Assembly (NCBI GenBank): GCA_028289365.1
Contig: JANQQM010000118.1
Location: 19,257 to 83,256 of the forward strand
DNA: 64,000 nt
Source of the DNA: Salaquimonas sp.
GTDB taxonomy: Bacteria > Pseudomonadota > Alphaproteobacteria > Rhizobiales > Rhizobiaceae
Direction of reading: 5' to 3'
The notes beneath the pieces are model-generated. The model was not told the DNA's origin and made no database searches. It saw nothing but the letters and a program-made list of their open reading frames with translations. Of this stretch, positions 27,547 to 34,996 are shown one piece after another. The translations under genes were made by a program, and so were the position numbers. Each line of letters starts with the position of its first letter. Within the stretch, counting starts at the first letter, position 1.

Positions 27547-28017
27547 ATGGCGAATGATCAATGGACAGAAGCTGGAGAAGCTTTAACGGCGCTTATTCTG
27601 GATGTGTTCAAGCTAAACGGACGACTACTGGTTGCTGGTGATCGGCTGGTCGCCAAACTTGGGCTAACCAGTGCTCGATGGCAGGTACTGGGAGCAATCG
27701 CCTATGCCGAACGACCGGAATCCGTAGCCTGGCATGCGAGGACAATGGGTGTTCATCGACAGGGTATTCAGCGCATTGTCAATGAATTGGAGAAGGAAGG
27801 CATTGTTGGGTTCCAACCCAATCCGCACCACAAGCGGGCCCACCTGGTTCTACTGACATCAAAAGGCCAAGAACTGTTTGAAGCTGCCCTCGCATTGCAA
27901 ATACCTTGGGTAAATGATCTCGCGAGCGATCTCAATCTAAAGGACATTGCAGCGACGAGACGCGTGATGGAACAGCTGAAGTCCAGCCTTGAGCAACAGA
28001 TCGAATCCAATTCTTGA
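27547..28017 (+). CDS. MarR-family transcriptional regulator
   Basis: 156 residues with a MarR winged helix (LTSARWQVLGAIAYAERPES, MGVHRQGIQRIVNELEKEGI, wing NPHHKRAHLVLLTSKG). The ATG at 27547 is taken as start since the upstream part of the frame lies in the divergent promoter. It probably represses itself and the monooxygenase-cytochrome b561 pair until a small aromatic or oxidant ligand binds. Confidence 0.92.
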   Translation: MANDQWTEAGEALTALILDVFKLNGRLLVAGDRLVAKLGLTSARWQVLGAIAYAERPESVAWHARTMGVHRQGIQRIVNELEKEGIVGFQPNPHHKRAHLVLLTSKGQELFEAALALQIPWVNDLASDLNLKDIAATRRVMEQLKSSLEQQIESNS

Positions 28018-28049
28018 GATGAACTTAAGGACCTTTCTCCAAATGCTTC

Positions 28050-28078
28050 ATGTCCGCTTTCGGCCCAAAGCTGCCATT
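28050..28078. repeat. Dispersed intergenic repeat (copy 5)
   Basis: ATGTCCGCTTTCGGCCCAAAG followed by CTGCCATT. A short open frame through it reads VRFRPKA, a peptide that commonly betrays this repeat family in over-annotated genomes. It sits in a 270-base gap (28018-28287) with no gene. Confidence 0.75.
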
Positions 28079-28287
28079 GGGGCCTTTGCCAATTATCGCG
28101 GTTCGATATCCAAAAAGCCGACATTCGATGGTGACAAATTCTTTATGTCATTAGATGACTTCGAAGCCGAAGGAGAAGCGCCAAGTTTGTGATGCGGACG
28201 CCCGCAGCAATAAGGAAGTGCCCCCAATGAAACTACCTACAGTCTCCAGTGTTAACGCCGACTGCAATAACAGCTGAATATGCTGGC

Positions 28288-29214
28288 TTAGTTCGCGTGT
28301 CCTTCGCTGCCGGCGGCCACACTTTTCTTCCGCCCCAGCACATATTCGCGCTGGATCACATAAAGCCCACTGCTAACAATTACGCTGGCACCTATCATCG
28401 TCCAATGATCTGGAAAATGGCCGAATACAATGTATCCGATTGCCGTGGCTGCCAGAAGAAGCGTATAATTGAAGGGCTGCAAGACCGATGCGGGGGCAAC
28501 CTTCAATGCCGTAATGAGCAGGAAATGTGCCGATGCACCAACGACGCCGATAGCGGCCAACATCATCCATGCGTTGGTTGTTGGCCAGACCCAAAAAAAA
28601 GGCGCTGCAAACGACGTTACGACTAGTCCGACAACACCGACATAAACAAGTGACACCTCGCCGCTGTCATGTCGGCTGACAATCCGCGTCATAATATTGT
28701 AGAGCGCAAAGGCAAATGCAGCAGCAAGAGCGACCAAAGAGCCAGGTTGCAATACGGTTAACCCGGGTCGCAAGATCAACAATACGCCGACAAAGCAAGC
28801 GCCGACTGCAAGCCAGCGCCGGACGCCAACATACTCCCGTAAGATCACCGCTGAAAGTGCGGTGACCATTAGCGGGAATGTGGCCATCAATGCGTGAGTG
28901 TCAGCCAGGGGAAGCAGACCCACAGCCACAACAAATAATATCATGTCGAGCAACAACATCAGCGATCGCCCGATCTGAAGGAGTGGTCGAGCACTTTTCG
29001 TCGATTTTATTAGCGGCCCCTTTCGCCGGGCAAGGGCCAGCGCGAATGCGCTGAAGAAAATGAAGCGGACCCAAAGGATTTGCGGCGCGGAATATTCGAC
29101 TGTCAGCACCTTGATAACCGCATCATGCGCTGCAAAAACCACCATCGCAACAATCGTCAACAGGATCCCACGAACAGGATTGTTATCGCTGGTATGAGAT
29201 ACTGGATCGGCCAA
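28288..29214 (-). CDS. EamA/DMT-superfamily transporter
   Basis: 308 residues, ten hydrophobic helices in two EamA repeats (about residues 15-145 and 160-290), including ILWVRFIFFSAFALALARRK and MATFPLMVTALSAVILREYV. Members export metabolites and drugs. The start is a TTG with AAAAGG about 9 bases upstream; no early ATG exists. Stands alone. Confidence 0.88.
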   Translation of the reverse strand: MADPVSHTSDNNPVRGILLTIVAMVVFAAHDAVIKVLTVEYSAPQILWVRFIFFSAFALALARRKGPLIKSTKSARPLLQIGRSLMLLLDMILFVVAVGLLPLADTHALMATFPLMVTALSAVILREYVGVRRWLAVGACFVGVLLILRPGLTVLQPGSLVALAAAFAFALYNIMTRIVSRHDSGEVSLVYVGVVGLVVTSFAAPFFWVWPTTNAWMMLAAIGVVGASAHFLLITALKVAPASVLQPFNYTLLLAATAIGYIVFGHFPDHWTMIGASVIVSSGLYVIQREYVLGRKKSVAAGSEGHAN

Positions 29215-29422
29215 GCGGGAAGCCTTTTCGACGTGCGGCGCAATGGTGTTTGGCCGGCCTGAAAATCTAACCAGCTCTGTGACGTTTAGCGGACATTGGT
29301 CGTCAGAACCAGCAACCGTAGCGCAGGTAACTGTAAGTTCCCATAAGATTGTTCACTCGACACCATTCTGAAAAGAAGAACCTGCGACACCTGCCATTCG
29401 CAACGTAGTCAGATGACGTTGG

Positions 29423-29731
29423 TTACTGACGATAGGTAGCTATCTTGTAGGCTGCGAAGCTGAAGAAGAGCCCGGTTGACCCTTGAATCCACCGACGAGC
29501 GCCTTGATACGCCATAACGACGGGTGCAGTAGAAAATGTAACCGCATAGAGAACGTGAACAGCCAGCGACAGTATTGTCGCGATCAAGATGAGTGCCATA
29601 CCAACCCACATAGGCGCCTCATTGCCAAGACCAATGGCAACAATCGCGATCCATGAATTGAACATTTGGGCGCGGTACAAACGGCAAACCCTTGCACGTC
29701 CCTCAGGCGCGTACTTGAGATTGAAGACCAT
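29423..29731 (-). pseudogene. C-terminal fragment of a LysE/RhtB-type exporter
   Basis: 102 residues that match only the second half of LysE/RhtB exporters: the FNSWIAIVAIG helix (corresponding to the usual NPK helix), a central helix pair and the RRWIQGSTGLFFSFAAYKI end that closes the family. Complete members are about 200-210 residues. Only 84 bases separate it from the next gene, so the N-terminal half is absent. Likely a remnant; a small genuine protein cannot be excluded. Confidence 0.55.
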
Positions 29732-29815
29732 ATGCAGTTGCAGATGTTGTCATTGTATACCTAAATTGCATCGGGCCGCAGATGACTGCAGCCCGTTAGT
29801 ATTGCGATGTATATT

Positions 29816-30184
29816 TTATGCTGCCACGACGCTGTTATCGGGCTGGTGTAATCCAACCACGACGAGGACCGTGAGGCCAAGCACCATGTAGTACCAGAAC
29901 TCAATCCCCGTGAAGCCAAATACCAATGGCGCGATAACGAACACAATTCCGACGAGGCCATCCACAGCAAGGTGTAGGCTGTAGGGCAGAACTCGGAAGA
30001 TACCCAGATGGTGGTCGGTGAGCACCGTCAAAAAGAGGGCAGCAATCCCTGTCGCGATCGACAACCAGAACGCCAGAATATTGCCTCCTCCAAGGCCAAA
30101 CAGGAATGGCATTGTTATGAGACCAAGTGCGACTGGATAGTCGAGGTATGCGTGAATTGACTTGGTAATGAAACGTGGGAACAT
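29816..30184 (-). CDS. Four-helix membrane protein (SPW-repeat-like)
   Basis: 122 residues with four membrane helices (about 14-30, 34-55, 70-90 and 95-112). The last part FTGIEFWYYMVLGLTVLVVV resembles the SPW/WYY repeat membrane family. AAGGATGAG upstream of the ATG. Function unknown. It lies between the exporter remnant and the AraC gene. Confidence 0.7.
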   Translation of the reverse strand: MFPRFITKSIHAYLDYPVALGLITMPFLFGLGGGNILAFWLSIATGIAALFLTVLTDHHLGIFRVLPYSLHLAVDGLVGIVFVIAPLVFGFTGIEFWYYMVLGLTVLVVVGLHQPDNSVVAA

Positions 30185-30281
30185 GATTTTCTCATCCTTT
30201 CGCAGTTTGCTGACTTGCAGCGATGGAAGAGAAATAGGTGTTGAATATCGTGCAAACTATGCGCGAACGTTCCTATTTTTA

Positions 30282-30294
30282 TGCAGATCGTTCA
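30282..30294. repeat. Left arm of a 13-bp inverted repeat bounding the AraC gene
   Basis: TGCAGATCGTTCA; its exact reverse complement is at 31289-31301. The left arm overlaps the AraC stop codon and the right arm lies in the AraC promoter. Confidence 0.5.
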
Positions 30295-31248
30295 TGTATT
30301 TGAATGAAAGGCGATATTGGATTTTCTGAATCCGGCAGGAGTCAACCCAGTCTCCTTCTTAAAAACACGAGCAAAAGCTGAATCAGATGCATAGCCGGCA
30401 CCTTCAGCGGCATCTGTCAGCGTGTTCTTTGGAACCATGAGCAGCTTCTTGGCGACTTCCATGCGCCACGCAGTGACATATTCCATTGGGGTCATCGCCA
30501 TTTTCTTCTGAAACAAGACCGCAAAACTGGTTCTGGACATTCCCGCAACCCGGGCCAGGGCCTCCACCGTCCAGTGCTCATGGGGTGATTTGTGAAAGGT
30601 ATCCAGCGCTCTCCGCAGGTTGATATCAGAGAATGCACCAAGTCCCCATTCGGGAGCCTCGTTACTCTCGATGAAACTGCGAATGGCTTGCGCCAGGATG
30701 GCTTCGGACATTTTGAGAGCAATCAGATCACCTCCAATTCGCTGACCGCCGGTCTCATCACCGATGACTCGCAACGTAGCCTCCATCCATTTCCCTGCCG
30801 TTTCTCCGTAGTTCTTGAGGTGAATGAAGGGCGGGAGACGCTCCATCAATACGTGTTTTGCGTGAGGCTCAAATGAGAAGTGACCACAAATAAGTTGGGT
30901 GTCCCGGTCATCCTCATCTCCACCGTAGACCAAAACTCCTGTTCCTGTGAAACCCGACCGTTCAATAACGGTATCGAGCGGCAGAACACTATTCCTTGTT
31001 TCCGGTGCGCAATAGAGTTTGTGCGAGGCGCCATGGGGAATGATGAGAAGATCGCCCTGCGCCAAAGCAACCGGCTTTTCGCAACCTTCCACTTCAATAA
31101 GGCAATTCCCGCGATGGGCGAAATGGAACCGAGCAACATTTTCAAATGATGGAACTTCGATTCCCCATGGAGAGGTCAGAGATGTACGGAAATATAGTGT
31201 TCCGCGCATGGAAAGGTTGGTGAGGATGTCACTGAGAAGATCAAGCAT
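30292..31248 (-). CDS. AraC-family transcriptional regulator with N-terminal cupin
   Basis: 318 residues: N-terminal AraC cupin domain (residues about 10-180, with FHFAHRGNCLIEVEG and LIIPHGASHKLY) and two C-terminal helix-turn-helices (WTVEALARVAGMSRTSFAVL and TLTDAAEGAGYASDSAFARV, ending ETGLTPAGFRKS). This matches the cupin_6 type AraC regulators. The ATG at 31248 opens the cupin domain; a 22-codon extension overlaps operator-like repeats. Divergent from DUF4142/cupredoxin, its probable target. Confidence 0.9.
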   Translation of the reverse strand: MLDLLSDILTNLSMRGTLYFRTSLTSPWGIEVPSFENVARFHFAHRGNCLIEVEGCEKPVALAQGDLLIIPHGASHKLYCAPETRNSVLPLDTVIERSGFTGTGVLVYGGDEDDRDTQLICGHFSFEPHAKHVLMERLPPFIHLKNYGETAGKWMEATLRVIGDETGGQRIGGDLIALKMSEAILAQAIRSFIESNEAPEWGLGAFSDINLRRALDTFHKSPHEHWTVEALARVAGMSRTSFAVLFQKKMAMTPMEYVTAWRMEVAKKLLMVPKNTLTDAAEGAGYASDSAFARVFKKETGLTPAGFRKSNIAFHSNT

Positions 31249-31288
31249 GCAGAAGAAATATATGATTATCTGGCTTTGTACAGAGTCT

Positions 31289-31321
31289 TGAACGATCTGC
31301 ACAATAATCTGCATGATCTGG
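31289..31321. promoter_or_regulatory. Direct repeats in the AraC / DUF4142 promoter
   Basis: ATCTGCA at 31296 and again 11 bases later, followed by GATCTGGCATG. Tandem half sites one helical turn apart, between two divergent genes of which one is AraC, fit AraC-type binding sites. Confidence 0.5.
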
Positions 31322-31383
31322 CATGTCTAGCAGCCTGCTCCGGTTGTATCCAAGAGTTGTGGAAATCAAAACCGGAGTAAACC

Positions 31384-31908
31384 ATGAAAAAGCTATTAGC
31401 TGGAATTGCTATCTGTGGAATGTTGTTTGCAACACAGGCAGCTGCAAACGATCCCGCCGAATTGAGCGATGTGGAAATCGCGCATGTCGCCTACACCGCC
31501 GACAACCTCGACATTCGTTATGCTCATTTGGCGCTTGCGAAATCCAAGAATCCTGAAGTGCGCAAGTTTGCGAAAACGATGATCCGCGATCATGAAGCCG
31601 TCAATGAGCAAGCTCTGGCCCTGCTGGATAAACTGGGCGCGCAGGCAAAGGACAACTTCCTGAGCCAAAAGCTGAACCAGGATGGCGATGCGATCATTGA
31701 GAAGTTCAGTACGCTTAGCGGTGCCGAGTTTGACAAGGCCTATGCCGAAAACGAACTCGCTTACCACAAGGCTGTCAACGCTCTCGTTGGCGATGTCTTC
31801 ATTCCGAATATCGAGAACGCCGAGGTTAAGGCATTATTTGAAGAAGGCCTGAAAATCTTCAAGGCTCATGAAGCTCATGCCGAGATGATGGTCGAGGCCC
31901 TGAACTGA
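31384..31908 (+). CDS. DUF4142 periplasmic protein
   Basis: 174 residues with a signal peptide (about 1-22, ATQAAA) and a four-helix, ferritin-like DUF4142 domain (AHVAYTADNLDIRYAHLALA, VRKFAKTMIRDHEAVNEQAL, then AYHKAVNALVGDVFIP). GGAG lies 8 bases before the ATG. Members are exported and linked to stress; the biochemical role is not settled. The stop overlaps the cupredoxin start (TGATG). Confidence 0.9.
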   Translation: MKKLLAGIAICGMLFATQAAANDPAELSDVEIAHVAYTADNLDIRYAHLALAKSKNPEVRKFAKTMIRDHEAVNEQALALLDKLGAQAKDNFLSQKLNQDGDAIIEKFSTLSGAEFDKAYAENELAYHKAVNALVGDVFIPNIENAEVKALFEEGLKIFKAHEAHAEMMVEALN

Positions 31909-32255
31909 TGGCATCAAAAACCATTCGCAGAGATGTTCTGGTTGGGGCGGCAGCATGGGCTGGCGCTCTGGCCATTTCCGGCAGCAGAGTTTTGGCAACA
32001 GCGCAAAAAATCCACGACATCAAGATCAAGTCCTTCAAGTTCGAACCGCAGCACATCGTCGTCAAAGTCGGTGATACCATTCGATGGATCAACGAGGATC
32101 TGGCACCTCATACCGCTACTGCGACTGAAGCAAGTTGGGATACCGGGGAAATTGCCAAAGGCGATACGCGATCGATTGAATTTACAGACGGGATGGCAAC
32201 CAGCTATTATTGTGCATTCCACCCTCACATGAAGGGCACAATAGAAGTGACCTGA
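31908..32255 (+). CDS. Cupredoxin (plastocyanin/azurin-like copper protein)
   Basis: 115 residues: twin-arginine-like leader (TIRRDVLVGAAAWAGALAIS) and one cupredoxin domain. The type 1 copper ligands are visible: a His in DLAPHTATA, then Cys, His and Met in YYCAFHPHMKG. Soluble periplasmic electron carrier. Translationally coupled to the DUF4142 gene, so the two probably work together in the periplasm under AraC control. Confidence 0.92.
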   Translation: MASKTIRRDVLVGAAAWAGALAISGSRVLATAQKIHDIKIKSFKFEPQHIVVKVGDTIRWINEDLAPHTATATEASWDTGEIAKGDTRSIEFTDGMATSYYCAFHPHMKGTIEVT

Positions 32256-32673
32256 ACTGACCGGTGTCAATTCGGGCGTTTACTCGCATTCCAATTGCGT
32301 TCAATAACAGCTCCAGTTTGTTGTTCGCGGCAATGCAGCAGGAAAGTTCTGAAACTATGTGATCGTAAACGGCAGCTAAGGGCCGAAATCAACACTATGC
32401 TTATGGAAACTGCTGCAGAGCGGCTAATTTCTCTATCGAGCCCATAGGAGTCATCGAATGCTTGTCGAAATTTGAACAGCCTCGCTGTGTTGCGCTGGTC
32501 AATTTTGGTAAATAACTGGCGTCAAAGTTTGTTGGCTAAGGTACAATCGAACGTTCAATTCGTTGGACCTGCCCGTTTATTGAACAGGGGACGTTGCGTA
32601 GTCCGCTGAATAGAATCAGCAGGAAATTCTCACCATAACAGGGACAAAAGCCACATGAGGGGTTGATTTTCAC
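32256..32673. other. Non-coding gap with a reverse-oriented repeat relic
   Basis: 418 bases without a gene. Near 32368-32392 is ACGGCAGCTAAGGGCCGAAA, the reverse complement of the CTGCCGT-tailed repeat form. No terminator was recognised after the cupredoxin gene. Confidence 0.5.
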
Positions 32674-32700
32674 ATGATACGTGCATATACACGTATCATG
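32673..32700. promoter_or_regulatory. MarR operator, 11-bp-armed palindrome
   Basis: CATGATACGTG-CATATA-CACGTATCATG, perfect 11-bp arms around a 6-base spacer. It overlaps the two candidate start codons of the MarR gene. The core GTGCATATACAC is nearly repeated at 33177. Confidence 0.75.
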
Positions 32701-33162
32701 ATTGATAAACACGACATAGTCCTGCAGGGTCAACAACCAGATATAAGTTTGTGCGCCCATGCGAATCTCCGGCAAGCGACCAGGGTCGTTTCGCAGATTT
32801 ACGATGCCGCCTTGAAGCCGTGCGGACTAAAGGCGACGCAATTCACTTTGCTGGCTGTGCTCGCTAAGCAGGGTGAGTTGCCGTTGACCAAATTAGCGGA
32901 AATTCTGGTTCTAGATCGCACCACACTGACCAGAAATTTGCAGCCTCTAGCCAGGAAAGGCTGGCTTACCATTGATCGAGAAGAAGACGAACGCGTCAGA
33001 TTGATTTCGCTAACCGAAGAGGGCCATGACCTGGTTGAAGAAGCGACTCCTCTTTGGCAGCGCGCGCAAGAGAATATTGTTAATCGGATCGGCGCAGAAA
33101 AACTACCTAAGCTAGTCGCCGACCTCAACTCGTTAGTGCAAACGGTACAGGGGAGATCATAA
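32674..33162 (+). CDS. MarR-family transcriptional regulator
   Basis: 162 residues from the ATG at 32674 (GAGGGG 11 bases upstream) or 154 from the ATG at 32698, which lies in the right arm of the palindrome. The MarR winged helix is plain: KATQFTLLAVLAKQGELPLT, ILVLDRTTLTRNLQPLARKG, wing DREEDERVRLISLTEEG. The operator covering its start implies autorepression, and the second operator at 33177 suggests that it also controls the two genes downstream. Confidence 0.9.
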   Translation: MIRAYTRIMIDKHDIVLQGQQPDISLCAHANLRQATRVVSQIYDAALKPCGLKATQFTLLAVLAKQGELPLTKLAEILVLDRTTLTRNLQPLARKGWLTIDREEDERVRLISLTEEGHDLVEEATPLWQRAQENIVNRIGAEKLPKLVADLNSLVQTVQGRS

Positions 33163-33176
33163 ATTTGATCATAAAG

Positions 33177-33188
33177 GTGTATATACAC
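33177..33188. promoter_or_regulatory. Second MarR operator
   Basis: GTGTATATACAC, a perfect 12-bp palindrome 14 bases after the MarR stop and about 90 bases before the next gene. It differs from the core of the upstream site by one base. Confidence 0.65.
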
Positions 33189-33278
33189 TTATATACTCAG
33201 AAATTACCCAACTTGCCTGTCCGGTTCGCCCAAAAGGAAGCTCAATCCGTTCAACACCAAACTCGAAAGGAAAACATC

Positions 33279-33503
33279 ATGAACAACACAATATCGGAGA
33301 CACCAGGATACCGGAAAATCTGGGAACTTACCTCACACTTTATGAAAGCTCTTGACGAAGCCGTGGATCACGACCCGCAAAAGCCAATTATCCAAAAACT
33401 CAAACATCTGGAATTCCGGCTTGATCGATTGGAGCAACGTCAACCGGATCAACAAACGCAGCTCAAAAACAGCCAAAAATTGGAGATTAGTGATGTCAAT
33501 TGA
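33279..33503 (+). CDS. Small hypothetical protein with coiled-coil tail
   Basis: 74 residues, charged and soluble, with a heptad-like stretch KLKHLEFRLDRLEQRQ (about residues 41-56). GAAAGGAAAAC lies upstream of the ATG. It overlaps the membrane protein gene at 33493 by 11 bases, so the two are coupled. Family not recognised. Confidence 0.7.
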   Translation: MNNTISETPGYRKIWELTSHFMKALDEAVDHDPQKPIIQKLKHLEFRLDRLEQRQPDQQTQLKNSQKLEISDVN

Positions 33504-33999
33504 ACAAATATTCGCAACTCAGTTCTTCCTGAGCCTTTTTGTGGTGTCCCTGCTGTATTTATGGGTCGTCCGGCCCTGGTTGAGCAGGCAATCATTGCAA
33601 GCAGCCCTATTCTGGCTGATGGTTCCGCACGCTTTTCGACATCTCGGGCTTGTGTTTATCGTGCCCGGTGTTGTTGAGGCCTCAATGCCTCAGCAATTTG
33701 CTGGAGCAGCAGCCTATGGCGATTTAGCTGCAGGCATTCTGGCAATCGTCGCCATGATTGCGCTTAAGCGTAACTGGTTTCTGATGCTGCCGATTGCCTG
33801 GCTGGTTAACATTGTCGGTATTGTCGATCTTGCCAATGCACTTAGCCAGGCAGACGCCATCCCCCATATGGGTGCAGCATGGTACATTCCGACATTTGTC
33901 GTGCCGGTTTTGTTGGTTACCCACTTCATGATGGTAGCTTTACTGGTTCGCGGACTGTGGCCGCTTACACAGTCTGGTCAAACAGCAGTCAGTTCTTGA
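33493..33999 (+). CDS. Hypothetical five-helix membrane protein
   Basis: 168 residues with about five membrane helices (roughly 10-28, 36-60, 75-91, 95-112 and 132-155) and conserved-looking FWLMVPHAFRHLGLVFIVPG and MGAAWYIPTFVVPVLLVTH. The ATG at 33493 opens the first helix; an upstream extension overlaps the previous gene. Function not recognised. Third gene of the MarR unit, followed by a terminator. Confidence 0.78.
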   Translation: MSIEQIFATQFFLSLFVVSLLYLWVVRPWLSRQSLQAALFWLMVPHAFRHLGLVFIVPGVVEASMPQQFAGAAAYGDLAAGILAIVAMIALKRNWFLMLPIAWLVNIVGIVDLANALSQADAIPHMGAAWYIPTFVVPVLLVTHFMMVALLVRGLWPLTQSGQTAVSS

Positions 34000-34014
34000 A
34001 GAAACAATACATGT

Positions 34015-34053
34015 CATGAGCGCCGTTGAACGCGGCGCTCATGGAGGTTTTTT
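34015..34053 (+). terminator. Intrinsic terminator of the MarR-membrane unit
   Basis: CATGAGCGCCG-TTGAACG-CGGCGCTCATG, an 11-bp perfect stem, followed by GAGGTTTTTTG. It lies 16 bases past the stop of the membrane protein gene. Confidence 0.75.
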
Positions 34054-34127
34054 GCCCTTATCTGCCACAACGGACACAAGTATGTCCGCTCCTCCGCCAA
34101 CTAGGCTAATCCAACAAAGAGGCAGGC

Positions 34128-34349
34128 CTACAACCAATAACCATTTGCTGCTGCGACAGTCTGAAAGTTGACGGCGACCACGTGCGATGCCATCGTCAAG
34201 CTGTCGGCATTGTTGGCATAATCTACACGCAGCCTGGAACGCACTTCATCATCTGGTTGAGTTTTCTTCACCGCCATTCGCGACAGTTTTATAGCCAGCT
34301 CGTAGCCATCTTCAGGTGTTTCGGTTTTTAAACTCGGAAGCCAGCTCAT
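34128..34349 (-). CDS. Hexameric tyrosine-coordinated heme protein (HTHP)
   Basis: 73 residues matching the whole of the HTHP family: SLKTETPEDGYELAIKLSR at the start, QPDDEVRSRLRVDYANNAD in the middle and SHVVAVNFQTVAAANGYW at the end. Known members form a ring of six, each with a heme held by a tyrosine, and show weak peroxidase/catalase activity. Tyr44 is the likely axial ligand by alignment from memory. AAAGGAACGAGAA precedes the ATG. It follows a run of minus-strand genes encoding exported and membrane proteins. Confidence 0.9.
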   Translation of the reverse strand: MSWLPSLKTETPEDGYELAIKLSRMAVKKTQPDDEVRSRLRVDYANNADSLTMASHVVAVNFQTVAAANGYWL

Positions 34350-34516
34350 TTCTCGTTCCTTTCAGCTTTGAGATACTAAATTCAGCATGTTGCAATCGAT
34401 CAGCAGTCGCCACATGCCCACGAATATTTGACGAAAACTTTCTTCCACCCAAATGTACCATCGATAATTCTTCTACACAGATCCCAGGTTTCAAGTCCCC
34501 AGACTCCACGGAAGTG

Positions 34517-34996
34517 CTAATTCTCTATCGTCTTTGACGCTGCAATCGGAACGCCCTCCAGCACCAGTTCAGAATGATCATTTGCATTCAGGCTCACGGA
34601 AATTATGTGCTTTCCCTCAGGCACGCTCGCGAGATGATAAGCTGTGCCATAAAGACGGGTCAGCTTCACACCGTCCAAATACAGATGTGCGTGGCCTTCG
34701 TTTGGAACATGTGCCCCATTTACATTTTCCGGTGTGAATCCAAAGTTCTCGACATCTAGATAGATGTTCCAGCCCATATCGGCATCTCTGACAACCTCAA
34801 TCTCCACGCTTGGGACGCGGGCTGGGTCGACTTCAATTTTCTCGTGTTTCGTAGAATGGTCATGAGTGAAATGCGTTGAATGATCTTCGGGCATTATTGG
34901 CGTCACCAATGGCGCGAGCAAGATACCGACGAAGACGCAGGCAACTGTCCAATACACTACATATGCGGATTTATCATTTAACGTTTGAAGCTTCAT
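34517..34996 (-). CDS. Membrane-anchored periplasmic protein with HAHLYLDG motif
   Basis: 159 residues: one N-terminal membrane anchor (about 12-33), a His-rich linker (EDHSTHFTHDHSTKHEK) and a beta-rich domain with GHAHLYLDGVKLTRLYG and HIISVSLNANDHSEL. The histidine spacing suggests metal binding, probably copper (inference). The start overlaps the stop of the DoxX-like gene (ATGA), and GGAG lies 8 bases upstream. Family seen beside metal and redox genes but not named here. Confidence 0.72.
   Translation of the reverse strand: MKLQTLNDKSAYVVYWTVACVFVGILLAPLVTPIMPEDHSTHFTHDHSTKHEKIEVDPARVPSVEIEVVRDADMGWNIYLDVENFGFTPENVNGAHVPNEGHAHLYLDGVKLTRLYGTAYHLASVPEGKHIISVSLNANDHSELVLEGVPIAASKTIEN

Noticed and set aside
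27989..28192. Small open frame with the peptide VRFRPKA
   Set aside because: It is a read-through of the dispersed repeat, a known source of false ORFs.
30282..31301. Inverted repeat as ends of a mobile element
   Set aside because: The enclosed gene is an ordinary AraC regulator with a matching divergent target; no transposase or target-site duplication was seen.
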